From Prauserella shujinwangii (GTDB lineage Bacteria > Actinomycetota > Actinomycetes > Mycobacteriales > Pseudonocardiaceae), in the NCBI RefSeq assembly GCF_003001955.1, contig NZ_PVNH01000002.1, positions 248,001 through 312,000 on the forward strand: a stretch of 64,000 nucleotides of DNA. The letters are read 5' to 3'. Shown piece after piece: positions 50,081 through 59,369 of the stretch. Position numbers and translations under genes: made by a program. The notes under the pieces are model-generated. The model saw only the letters and a list, made by a program, of their open reading frames with translations, had not been told where the DNA came from and ran no database searches. The stretch's first letter is position 1. Each line of letters opens with the position of its first letter.

Positions 50081-50709
50081 CCAGCGGGGAACGCGTGCGC
50101 CGGGCGGCCGTGAAGCTGTTCGCGGCCAAGGGGTTCCACGGCACCGGCATCCGCGACCTCGCCCAGGAGGCGCAGCTGTCGTCGGCCAGCCTGTACCACT
50201 ACATGGGCACCAAGGAGGACCTGCTCGCCGGCATCATGCGCGACAGCCTCGGCCGCCTGCTCACCGGCGCCGAGCGGGCCGTGGCCGGCGTCACCGACCC
50301 GGCCGAGCGCATGGGCAGGCTGGTCGCGTTGCACGTCATCACCCACGCCCGGCGACCGGAGGAGACCAAGGTGGTGGACGACGAGGTGCGCGTGCTCTCC
50401 TCCGGGGCACGCCGGGCGGTGGTGGAACTGCGGGACGCCTACGAACGGCTGTGGGGCGAGACGATCGAGGCCGGGCTGCGCGCGGGCGCGTTCCACACCC
50501 CCCGGCCGGAGGTCACGCGCAAGGCGCTGCTGGAGATGTGCGGCGGGGTGGCCCGGTGGTACTCGGCGCGAGGTGCCCTTTCGCTGGACGAGCTCGCCGG
50601 CCACTACGCCGTGCTCGCCCTGCGTGCGCTGGGCGCGCGGGAGCCGCTGGCCGCGCCCGACCTGGACGTCTGCCGGGCCGTCGTCGCGTCCGTCTGGGGT
50701 CCCGCGTGA
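50077..50709 (+). CDS. TetR-family regulator
   Basis: A 210-residue TetR protein with HTH (RVRRAAVKLFAAKGFHGTGIRDLA, SSASLYHYMGTKEDLL) and a KstR2/TetR_C_33-like ligand domain (THARRPEETKVVDDEVRVL). The GTG at 50077 overlaps the ligase stop; an in-frame GTG at 50071 is possible. As third gene of the echA-fadD operon it probably senses an acyl-CoA and autoregulates at the 47754 palindrome. Confidence 0.9.
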   Translation: MTSGERVRRAAVKLFAAKGFHGTGIRDLAQEAQLSSASLYHYMGTKEDLLAGIMRDSLGRLLTGAERAVAGVTDPAERMGRLVALHVITHARRPEETKVVDDEVRVLSSGARRAVVELRDAYERLWGETIEAGLRAGAFHTPRPEVTRKALLEMCGGVARWYSARGALSLDELAGHYAVLALRALGAREPLAAPDLDVCRAVVASVWGPA

Positions 50710-50733
50710 CATCGACCGGCCAGGGATGTTACG

Positions 50734-50750
50734 GGGGCAACGCTTGCCCC
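50734..50750 (+). terminator. short hairpin after the echA-fadD-tetR operon
   Basis: GGGGCAA (50734-50740), loop CGC, TTGCCCC (50744-50750), starting 25 bases after the tetR stop. Confidence 0.6.
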
Positions 50751-50778
50751 GGCGGCCTCACTGAGGGACGCTCGAAGG

Positions 50779-51114
50779 GTGAGTGAGCAAACGATCCAAC
50801 TGGAACTCAACGAAGCGGGTGTCGCGCCGGGGCTGCCGGTGCCGTCCGATCCGCGGGATCAGGTACAGGACGTGCCGTACCGCCCGGTGGAGTTCCGCGA
50901 CGACGATCTCCCGGCCGCGTTGGAGCGCTGCGCCGGCTGGCTCCGCCAGGCACAGCAGTGGCTCGGCGAGCCCCTCGACGTGCTCGCCGTTCACCTCGAC
51001 TACGACGAGCGGGACGGCTCCCCGTACTACGACCTCAAACTGCTGTGCAACGAGGAGGACCTCGCCGGAGTCCCCGTCGCCCTGCGCGAGCACCGACAGT
51101 CAAAGAAGTCCTGA
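50779..51114 (+). CDS. conserved hypothetical protein
   Basis: A 111-residue acidic soluble protein of unknown function: QLELNEAGVAPGLPV, DLPAALERCAGWLRQAQQWLGEPLDVLAVHLDY and DLKLLCNEEDLAG (all short segments). There is no signal peptide, TM or known motif. Codon use is normal for the region. The start is GTG with a purine stretch GAAGG just before. A long hairpin follows nine bases after the stop. Confidence 0.6.
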   Translation: MSEQTIQLELNEAGVAPGLPVPSDPRDQVQDVPYRPVEFRDDDLPAALERCAGWLRQAQQWLGEPLDVLAVHLDYDERDGSPYYDLKLLCNEEDLAGVPVALREHRQSKKS

Positions 51115-51122
51115 ACACCCTT

Positions 51123-51171
51123 CATGAGTGGCTCGTTACTGGCGGATTCCGTCAGTAACGAGCCACTCATG
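51123..51171. terminator. 19-bp perfect hairpin between convergent genes
   Basis: 51123-51141 pairs perfectly with 51153-51171 around an 11-base loop. It lies between the convergent hypothetical gene and the acyl-CoA dehydrogenase gene and can terminate both. Confidence 0.8.
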
Positions 51172-51178
51172 GCAGTTC

Positions 51179-52348
51179 TCAGCCCAGGGTCCCGCCGACT
51201 TTGACGTGACCCTTGAGCAGGTTGCGCGCGATCGTCCGGCGCTGGATCTCGTCGGTGCCCTCGTAGATGCGCAACAGCCGCAGCTCGCGGTACCAGCGTT
51301 CGATCGGCAGCTCCCGCGTGTAGCCCATGCCGCCGTGGATCTGCAGCACGCGATCCACGATCTCGTTGGCCTTCTGCCCGCCGTACAGCTTGGCGATCGA
51401 CTGCGCGTGCCGGGAGTCCATGCCCTGGTCCACCTGCCACGCGGCGTGCAGCACCAGCCAGCGCAGCGCCTCGATCTCCACCCCCGAGTCGGCGATCATC
51501 CACTGGATCGCCTGCCGCTCGGCGATCGGTGCGCCGAACGTCTCGCGGGTGTTCGCGTGCTCGATGGCCATCGACAGCAGCCGCTCGCACGAGCCGATGG
51601 CGTGCGCGGGCAGCAGGTACCGCCCCCGGCCGATCCACTGCATGGCGAGCGCGAAGCCCTGGCCCAGCTCACCGAGGATCTGCCGCTCGGGCACCCGCAC
51701 GTTGTCGAAGACCAGCGCGGCGGGCCCCCACTCGCCCATCGTGTCGATGTACTCGGACCGCCAGCCCATGTCGCGGTCGACGAGGAAGCACGTCACGCCG
51801 CCGTTGGCGCCCTTCTCCGGGTCGGTGATGGCGAACACCATGCAGAAGTCGGCCTCGTTGCCGCCGGTGATGAACGTCTTCTCGCCGTTGATGACCCAGT
51901 CCGAGCCGTCCTTGCGGGCGGTGGTCCGGATGGCCTTGGCGTCGGAGCCCGCACCCGGCTCGGTGATGGCGAAGCAGGACCTGCGCTTGCCCTCGATCGT
52001 CGGGATCAGGTACTCGCGCTTCTGTTCCTCGTTGGCGTAGAAGAGAATGTTGTCCGCGGAGCCGCCGAAGCGGAACGGCACGAACGTCCTGCCCAGCTCG
52101 GCTTCCAGCAGCGCGGTCATCACCGCGGACAGCCCCATGCCCCCGTACTCCTCGGGGGTCTGCACACCCCAGAAGCCCGACTCCTTCGCCTTCAGCTGCA
52201 ACTCGGCCAGCTCGTCGGAGGTGATCCCCGGCTGCCCGGCCCGCTCCCTGCGCAGTACCTCCTGCTCGCGGGGCATCAGCTCGCGCTGGACGAACGTCCG
52301 CACCCAGTCGCGGATCTCGCGTTCTTCGACGCTGAGGCTGAAATCCAT
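51179..52348 (-). CDS. acyl-CoA dehydrogenase
   Basis: A 389-residue FAD enzyme introducing a 2,3-double bond into an acyl-CoA. Family signatures are CFAITEPGAGSDA, GEKTFITGG and the C-terminal RIYEGTDEIQRR holding the usual catalytic Glu. It is monocistronic. A perfect ACTAAGC-N4-GCTTAGT dyad lies about 20 bases upstream of the start, indicating TetR control. Confidence 0.95.
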   Translation of the reverse strand: MDFSLSVEEREIRDWVRTFVQRELMPREQEVLRRERAGQPGITSDELAELQLKAKESGFWGVQTPEEYGGMGLSAVMTALLEAELGRTFVPFRFGGSADNILFYANEEQKREYLIPTIEGKRRSCFAITEPGAGSDAKAIRTTARKDGSDWVINGEKTFITGGNEADFCMVFAITDPEKGANGGVTCFLVDRDMGWRSEYIDTMGEWGPAALVFDNVRVPERQILGELGQGFALAMQWIGRGRYLLPAHAIGSCERLLSMAIEHANTRETFGAPIAERQAIQWMIADSGVEIEALRWLVLHAAWQVDQGMDSRHAQSIAKLYGGQKANEIVDRVLQIHGGMGYTRELPIERWYRELRLLRIYEGTDEIQRRTIARNLLKGHVKVGGTLG

Positions 52349-52368
52349 CGCCGCACGGCTCCTTCACT

Positions 52369-52386
52369 ACTAAGCGGTTGCTTAGT
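52369..52386 (-). promoter_or_regulatory. TetR-type operator ACTAAGC-N4-GCTTAGT
   Basis: A perfect 7-bp inverted repeat with a 4-base spacer at 21 bases upstream of the acyl-CoA dehydrogenase start. Such sites precede many actinobacterial fatty-acid genes. Confidence 0.75.
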
Positions 52387-52447
52387 GAGCACGGTAGCCC
52401 AACTCCGCCGCTGGCGGCATCCCCGCCCGTGGCGGTAGGTTCCTCTG

Positions 52448-53134
52448 GTGATCGACTGCGCCGTGTGGTGGGCGACCCCGGTGCCCCCGGCCGGCGAGTT
52501 CCTCGCCCTCCTGGACGACGTCGAGCGGCAGCGGTACGGCGCCTACCGCAGGGAGGCCGACCAGCGCCGCTTCCTCACCGGAAGGGTGCTCGCGAAGACG
52601 CTGGCCGGCGAGCGGCTCGGCCTCGACCCCGGTGCCGTGCGTTTCGACGCCACGTGCGCGGACTGTGGCAAACACCACGGACCGCCGAGACTGCCCGGCA
52701 TGCCGCTGGCCCTGTCGATCTCCCATTCCGGCGACCGGGTCGGCATCGCGCTGACCGGGGGCGCCCCGGTGGGGCTCGACGTCGAGGCGGTGACCAGGAA
52801 GGCCGACGACGGGCTGATCGAGTACGCGCTGAGCGATGCGGAGCGGTCCGCGGTCGCGAGCCTGACCGCCACCGAGCGCGGCGCGGCGTTTTTCACGTAC
52901 TGGTCGCGCAAGGAGGCGATACTGAAGGCGACCGGGCGCGGTCTGCGCCTCCCGCTGCGCGGCATCACGGTGTCCGGCCATGCCGAACCCGCCCGGCTGG
53001 TGGCCGCCGAGGCGGGCGAGCCGTCCCCGGCGAGAACCCGGCTCGCCGACCTGGCCCCCGGAGCGGACTACCGCGCGGCCGTCGCGGTGCTGACCAGCCA
53101 GGAGATCACGGTCACCGAACGCTGGTGGTCGTGA
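52448..53134 (+). CDS. 4'-phosphopantetheinyl transferase, Sfp type
   Basis: A 228-residue Sfp/AcpT-type enzyme that moves phosphopantetheine from CoA to carrier proteins. The motifs are SISHSGDRVGIAL, VGLDVEAV (Mg2+-binding Asp/Glu) and the YWSRKEAILKATGRGL helix (W-x-x-K-E). The GTG at 52448 has TAGGTT six bases upstream (leaderless). It is next to an isochorismate synthase, a pairing known from siderophore loci, but no NRPS is in the window. Confidence 0.93.
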   Translation: MIDCAVWWATPVPPAGEFLALLDDVERQRYGAYRREADQRRFLTGRVLAKTLAGERLGLDPGAVRFDATCADCGKHHGPPRLPGMPLALSISHSGDRVGIALTGGAPVGLDVEAVTRKADDGLIEYALSDAERSAVASLTATERGAAFFTYWSRKEAILKATGRGLRLPLRGITVSGHAEPARLVAAEAGEPSPARTRLADLAPGADYRAAVAVLTSQEITVTERWWS

Positions 53135-53172
53135 GCGGGGAACGTGGTTCTAACCACGTTTCCCACTCACGA
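53129..53172. terminator. 21-bp hairpin containing the stop codon of the PPTase gene
   Basis: 53129-53149 pairs with 53152-53172 with two mismatches; the inner AACGTGGTT/AACCACGTT is perfect. The PPTase TGA is within the outer GTGAG. Confidence 0.75.
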
Positions 53173-53189
53173 GTCGGGCAGGGCCGACA

Positions 53190-54344
53190 ATGGTCCCAAT
53201 GGACGTGGTGCGGCTGCTCGACGACTACGCGCGGGGCGACTTCTTCCTCGCGACCGCTGAGCGCACCCTGCACACGTCGGGCGTCGCCGCGGCCCTCACC
53301 GACACCGACGAGGTGGGCCTGAGCGCTCGGGTGGACGCCGCGCTCGCCGGGGCGGACGTGCCGATCGCCGTCGGCGTCCTGCCGTTCGACAGCGAGGCCG
53401 CGGGCGGCACGCCGGGTCACCTGGTCCTGCCGGAGCGGGCCCGGTTCGCGGGGCCGCCGCATCCAGCCGTGGCGGGCGCACCACGCAGGAACCTGGCCCA
53501 GCCGGTGCGGATGACGCCCGTCCCGGCACCCGAGCGCCACCTCGACGCGGTCGCCAGGGCGGTCGCCGCGCTGCGGGACCGCGGGCTGCGGAAGGTGGTG
53601 CTGGCGCGCGCCCTCGACCTGGAGTTCGACGGGGAGGTCGGGCCGGAGCCGATACTGCACAACCTGGTGCTGGACAACCCGCGCGGTTACACGTTCGCGG
53701 CGGACCTGCCTTCCGGGCGGACGCTGGTGGGGGCGAGCCCCGAGCTGCTGCTCTCGCGCACCGGGGGACACGTCGTGTCGCACCCGCACGCCGGGTCCAT
53801 GCCGAGGTCGGCCGACCCGGTGACCGACGCCGAGAACGGCAAGGCGCTGCTGTCGTCGCGCAAGGACCACATCGAGCACGCGGTGCTGACGGAGGCGGTC
53901 GTGGAGACGTTGCGGCCGTTCTGCCGGAAGCTGGACGCACCGACCGTGCCGGACCTGGTGTCGACGCCGACCATGTGGCATCTGGGCACGACCGTGACCG
54001 GCGAGCTGGTCGACCGCGACGTGACCGCGCTGCGGCTGGCCGCGGCACTGCACCCCACGCCCGCCATCTGCGGTACTCCGACCGAGTCGGCCCGTGGACT
54101 GGTGGCCGAGCTGGAGCCGTTCGAACGCGGGTACTACGCGGGCGCCGTCGGCTGGGTGAACGCCGAGGGCGACGGCGAGTGGGCGGTGTCGATCCGCTGC
54201 GCGGAGGTGGCCGAACGGTCCCTGCGGCTCTACGCGGGTGGCGGCATCGTGCCGGACTCCGAGCCGCGGGCGGAGCTGGACGAGACCTCGGCCAAGTTCG
54301 CGACCCTGTTACGGGCCATGGGCCTCGACTCGGTGAGTGGCTAG
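53190..54344 (+). CDS. isochorismate synthase (DhbC/EntC/MenF type)
   Basis: A 384-residue chorismate-utilising enzyme. Signatures are LRKVVLARALDLEF, FVGASPELL-like LVGASPELLLSR, SSRKDHIEHAVLTEAV and HPTPAICGTPTE, GYYAGAVGWV, with the Lys and Glu acid/base residues in expected segments. It converts chorismate to isochorismate for catechol siderophores, salicylate or menaquinone. An alternative ATG at 53199 follows GACAAT by seven bases. The gene end lies in a hairpin. Confidence 0.9.
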   Translation: MVPMDVVRLLDDYARGDFFLATAERTLHTSGVAAALTDTDEVGLSARVDAALAGADVPIAVGVLPFDSEAAGGTPGHLVLPERARFAGPPHPAVAGAPRRNLAQPVRMTPVPAPERHLDAVARAVAALRDRGLRKVVLARALDLEFDGEVGPEPILHNLVLDNPRGYTFAADLPSGRTLVGASPELLLSRTGGHVVSHPHAGSMPRSADPVTDAENGKALLSSRKDHIEHAVLTEAVVETLRPFCRKLDAPTVPDLVSTPTMWHLGTTVTGELVDRDVTALRLAAALHPTPAICGTPTESARGLVAELEPFERGYYAGAVGWVNAEGDGEWAVSIRCAEVAERSLRLYAGGGIVPDSEPRAELDETSAKFATLLRAMGLDSVSG

Positions 54345-54377
54345 CCGGATCGGTACCGAACGCGGCTAGCCACTCAC
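54333..54377. terminator. 14-bp perfect hairpin spanning the isochorismate synthase stop
   Basis: GTGAGTGGCTAGCC (54333-54346) pairs perfectly with 54364-54377; the TAG stop of the synthase lies in the left arm. It separates convergent genes. Confidence 0.8.
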
Positions 54378-54382
54378 GGAAG

Positions 54383-54694
54383 TCACTTCAGGGCCTGGAT
54401 CAGAGCCTCGCGCTGGCGCTCGCCGAGCCCGGCCGCACGGCGGTCGGGGTCGATGCCCGTCTGCTCCAGCAGGGCCGCGACCTTCACCGCGCCGAGCCCG
54501 GGCACCGCCTTCAGCAACTGGGTGACCTTGGTCTTGCCGATGGTCTTGTCTTCCTTGGCCTTCTTGAGCACGCTCTCGATGCTCGTGTTGCCGGACTTGA
54601 TCGACGCAAGCAGCTCGGAGCGCGCCTTGCGGGCCTCGGCCGCCTTGGCCAGGGCCTCCGCCCGCTGCTCCGGAGTCAACGTAGGCAGAGCCAA
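54383..54694 (-). CDS. mihF: actinobacterial integration host factor (mIHF family)
   Basis: A 103-residue nucleoid protein: MALPTLTPEQRAEAL start, helical linker, then the DNA-binding helix-hairpin part KTKVTQLLKAVPGLGAVKV and RRAAGLGERQREAL. The TTG at 54694 is the start because the family begins MALP and GGAAGG lies nine bases upstream. In most actinobacteria mihF is next to pyrF/gmk; here it stands alone, so it may be a second paralogue. Confidence 0.9.
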   Translation of the reverse strand: MALPTLTPEQRAEALAKAAEARKARSELLASIKSGNTSIESVLKKAKEDKTIGKTKVTQLLKAVPGLGAVKVAALLEQTGIDPDRRAAGLGERQREALIQALK

Positions 54695-55012
54695 CGTACT
54701 AATCCTTCCTTATTCGGGTGTCCGCATTTTTCGCGGCGACAACCCGGATCCCCAGGTGCTTGCACAGGCAAGCGCTGGCCAGGCCGTCTCCTACCACGGC
54801 CCCAGTAAACGCCACCTGGGCCGATAGTGCGAAATCGACACGCACTTGCCCCCCATCCGGGCCATCTTCCGGGGCGAGAATTCAACGCGCGGCAATCGGC
54901 CCAGCGGCACTGCGTAACGGTTGTGCATTCCGCACATGGGCGGCGGGCCCGCACGGCACTAGGCTCGCGCGTAACCCAGTTCACAAAAGAACGATCAATT
55001 GCGGGAGCCACG
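54695..55012. other. intergenic between divergent mihF and fadD
   Basis: 318 bases without a supported gene. A TAGGCT box at 54960-54965 could be the -10 of the ligase gene, giving a ~40-base leader. No structured RNA was recognised. Confidence 0.45.
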
Positions 55013-56641
<1,629 letters not shown>

Positions 56642-56652
56642 CGCCACCCTGC

Positions 56653-56709
56653 GCGCAGTGAAGGCCACCTTCAGTGCGTCCAACGCACTGAAGGTGGCCT
56701 TCACTGCGC
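56653..56709 (+). terminator. 27-bp perfect hairpin with 3-base loop
   Basis: 56653-56679 is the exact reverse complement of 56683-56709; the loop is CCA. It starts 12 bases after the ligase stop. The arm itself contains a shorter palindrome (GAAGG...CCTTC). Confidence 0.85.
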
Positions 56710-56762
56710 TCGTTACTCCGGAGGTAATCGACTCCGCGCGGCGGGTCGGGCAGGGTTCCGGC

Positions 56763-57173
56763 ATGGATTCTGACCTGGACGTCGACGGCACCACGCTGTT
56801 CCACCGGACCATGCCGTTCACCGAGCGCCTCGGCATCGAGGTGCTGTCCCACTCGGCCGGGCTGGTGCGTGCCCGCATCGCCCACGACCCGACGCTGTGC
56901 ACGCTGGGCGGCACCCTGCACGGCGGCGTCCTCATGGCGCTGGCGGACTCCGCGGCCGCCGTGTGCGCCCACCTCAACCTGCCCGAAGGCGCCCAGGGTA
57001 CGACGACGATCGAGTCGCGCACCAGCTTCCTGCGCGCGGTCCGCGCCGGTCACGCCACCGCGTCGGCCCGCCCGCTGCAGGCCGGGCGCCGGGTGATCGT
57101 GGTGGAGACCGAGATCCACGACGACGAGGGCCGCCTCGCCGCCAAGGTCACCCAGTCCCAGGCCGTCCGCTGA
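56763..57173 (+). CDS. PaaI-type hotdog thioesterase
   Basis: A 136-residue hotdog-fold protein. The family signature is GGTLHGGVLMALADSAAA with the catalytic Asp in LADS and TTIESRTSFLRAV. It hydrolyses acyl-CoAs such as phenylacetyl- or aromatic-CoA. It follows the fatty acyl-CoA ligase beyond a hairpin, so it may be separately transcribed. Confidence 0.9.
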   Translation: MDSDLDVDGTTLFHRTMPFTERLGIEVLSHSAGLVRARIAHDPTLCTLGGTLHGGVLMALADSAAAVCAHLNLPEGAQGTTTIESRTSFLRAVRAGHATASARPLQAGRRVIVVETEIHDDEGRLAAKVTQSQAVR

Positions 57174-57217
57174 CCCCACGACCTCGCCACCGCGCCCGCC
57201 ACCGCCCCGCCGGAAGG

Positions 57218-57268
57218 GGAGCGAGGGAGCTTTACTCCCGTCTGACGGTAGTAAAGCTCCCTTGCTCC
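57218..57268 (+). terminator. 19-bp hairpin after the thioesterase gene
   Basis: 57218-57236 pairs with 57250-57268 with one G/T wobble-type mismatch, and an inner CCGTC/GACGG extends it. It starts 45 bases after the stop. Confidence 0.75.
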
Positions 57269-57358
57269 CTCCGGGGAGTGCGCGGCGCGAAAGGTTTACA
57301 AGGATTCGGTAGGGCGCGAAAATTCTTGGCCAGCGTCGGGTCGAGGGTTGGAGTGTCC

Positions 57359-58588
57359 ATGCGCGGACGGGTGGTCATCATCGTGCTGGCGGTGCTCGCC
57401 GCCAGCACGATCACGGGGCAGGCAGCGGCCGAGGGAGGGGGACACGAGAAGATCGACCACCACGGCTGGAGCGGCGCAGGCCTGGCCAGCGGCAGGCTGG
57501 ACGGCGTGGTCGCGACCCGCGACGGCCTGCGGATCGGCGAGCCCGCGGGGACCTTCGACGACGGCGAGCGGACGTACGAGTACGGCCGGTGGACCTCGCC
57601 CGTGCACGCCCCCGGCTTCGACGCCACCGAACTGATCGCGTCGTGGAACGCGGGCACACCCGAACGCACCTGGCTGCGGATCGAAGCCCGCACCCGGACC
57701 GCGGGTGGCGACCGGACGGCCTGGTACGAGCTCGGCCGCTGGGCCCACGGCGACACCGACATCCGCCGCACGTCCGTGCCCGGGCAGAGCGACGAGCACG
57801 CCCGCGTCAGCGTGGACACGCTCGTGGCCAAGCCGGGCGTCCGCTTCCGCGCCTTCCAGCTCCGCGTGACGCTCTACCGCGCGCGGGGCGGCTCCGCGAC
57901 CCCCGTCCTCCGGGCGGCGAGCGCCATGACCTCCCGGGTGCCCGACCGGTTCACCGTGCCCATCTCCGCCCCCGGGGTGGCGCGCGGGATCGAGCTCCCC
58001 GTGCCGAGGTACGCCCAGAACATCCACAAGGGACGGTATCCGGAATACGGCGGCGGCGGGCAGAACTGGTGCAGCCCCACGTCGACGGCGATGGTGCTCG
58101 ACTACTGGAACGCGGGACCGGACGAGCACGAGCTGTCCTGGCTGCCGTCCGGCTACCCCGACCCGGCGGTCGCGCACGCGGCGAGGCACACCTACGACCA
58201 CGCCTACGAGGGCACCGGGAACTGGCCGTTCAACACCGCCTACGCCGCGCGGTACGGCCTGCGGGCCCACGTCACCCGGCTGCACTCGCTGGCCGAGCTC
58301 GAGCGCTACATCGCCAGGGGCGTTCCGGTGATCACGTCACAGTCCTTTCTGGAACGGGAGCTGGACGGAGCGGGGTACGGCACCGCGGGCCACCTCATGG
58401 TGGTGATCGGTTTCACTCAGGACGGTGACGTGATCGTCAACGATCCGGCCGCCGACTCCAGCGCGGGCGTGCGCAACGTCTACCCGCGCGCGCAGTTCGA
58501 GACCATCTGGCAGCGCACCCTGCGCCACGACGCCGAGGGGAACGTGGCCGGCGGTCCGGGAGGGATCGTGTACCTCGTCACACGGTGA
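57359..58588 (+). CDS. secreted C39-like cysteine peptidase
   Basis: A 409-residue exported protein. The signal peptide is residues 1-24 (VVIIVLAVLAASTITG, cleavage near AAAEG). A ~200-residue beta-rich N-terminal part precedes a C39-like papain-fold peptidase: the nucleophile Cys is in QNWCSPTSTAMVLDYW, His in GTAGHLMVVIGF and Asp/Asn in VIVNDPAAD. Family members cleave after double Gly or act as cell-wall peptidases; the target is unknown. GGAG precedes the ATG. Confidence 0.88.
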   Translation: MRGRVVIIVLAVLAASTITGQAAAEGGGHEKIDHHGWSGAGLASGRLDGVVATRDGLRIGEPAGTFDDGERTYEYGRWTSPVHAPGFDATELIASWNAGTPERTWLRIEARTRTAGGDRTAWYELGRWAHGDTDIRRTSVPGQSDEHARVSVDTLVAKPGVRFRAFQLRVTLYRARGGSATPVLRAASAMTSRVPDRFTVPISAPGVARGIELPVPRYAQNIHKGRYPEYGGGGQNWCSPTSTAMVLDYWNAGPDEHELSWLPSGYPDPAVAHAARHTYDHAYEGTGNWPFNTAYAARYGLRAHVTRLHSLAELERYIARGVPVITSQSFLERELDGAGYGTAGHLMVVIGFTQDGDVIVNDPAADSSAGVRNVYPRAQFETIWQRTLRHDAEGNVAGGPGGIVYLVTR

Positions 58589-58718
58589 GCGCATCGGCTC
58601 GATCACCGGGCGTCCCGCCGGTACGGTGGCGTGCGTTTGGTGGTGATCGACGATTCTCTTCACCGATGACGACTTCCCCGGCGATCCCTACCCCGGTGCG
58701 CGCCCGGAGTGCTCGTAC

Positions 58719-59369
58719 GTGCATCTCGACGGCGCGGGCCGTCCGCTGAGCACGGCACCCGCGGGCTGGCGGGAGCGGATTCCCGTGCTGGCCTACGGCT
58801 CGAACGTCTGCCCCGCCAAGATCACGTGGTTGCGGGAGACGCTCGGGCTCGCCGGGCCCGCGGTGGTGGTCAGGGCGGAGTGCCGGGGACTGGCCGCCGT
58901 GTGGTCGGCGGGTCTGCGGCAGCGGGACGGTCAGCGCCCGGCGACCCTGACCGCCGCGCCGGGGGTGACCGAGTGGCACGCGGTGTGGTTCGCCACGCCA
59001 GAGCAGGTGGCCGTGCTGGACGTGTGCGAGGCGCGCGGCACCAGCTACCACCTCGCGCGCCTGCGCACCGGCACGGTCACGCTCGAGGACGGCACGGTGC
59101 TCGACGAGGTGCTCGCCTACGTCGGCGCGGGACCGCAGCGGATGCCGCTGCTGGTGAACGGCCGGCCGGTCCGGATGGCCGAGTCGCCACAGGCGGAGGC
59201 GCTGCGGCTGACCGGCATCCCCGCGGACACGCACGGCCTGGACGTCTCGGTCCTGGAGCCGGCGGCTCAGACCAGCTTGCCCGGATTGAGGATGCCGGTC
59301 GGGTCCACCGCTCGCCGGGCCGCGGCGAGCACGTCGGCGCCGAGGTCCCCGATCTCCGCCCGCAGGTAG
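58719..59369 (+). CDS. conserved hypothetical protein (gamma-glutamylcyclotransferase-like YGSNV motif), start uncertain
   Basis: A 216-residue protein as read from GTG 58719. It has VLAYGSNVCPAKITW and WHAVWFATPEQVAVLDVCEARG, reminiscent of AIG2/GGCT-fold cyclotransferases (YGSN motif). The frame is open and coding-like upstream to 58647 (ILFTDDDFPGDPYPGARP), where the only start-like codon is ATT at 58653 with GGTGGTG before it. The true start may be that rare codon, or a frameshift hides it. The last 103 bases overlap the end of the convergent flavoprotein gene. Confidence 0.65.
   Translation: MHLDGAGRPLSTAPAGWRERIPVLAYGSNVCPAKITWLRETLGLAGPAVVVRAECRGLAAVWSAGLRQRDGQRPATLTAAPGVTEWHAVWFATPEQVAVLDVCEARGTSYHLARLRTGTVTLEDGTVLDEVLAYVGAGPQRMPLLVNGRPVRMAESPQAEALRLTGIPADTHGLDVSVLEPAAQTSLPGLRMPVGSTARRAAASTSAPRSPISARR

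Noticed and set aside
50783-51127. Second reading frame overlapping the 111-residue hypothetical gene
   Set aside because: It is Arg/Ser/Thr-rich shadow sequence; the frame starting at 50779 has normal composition.
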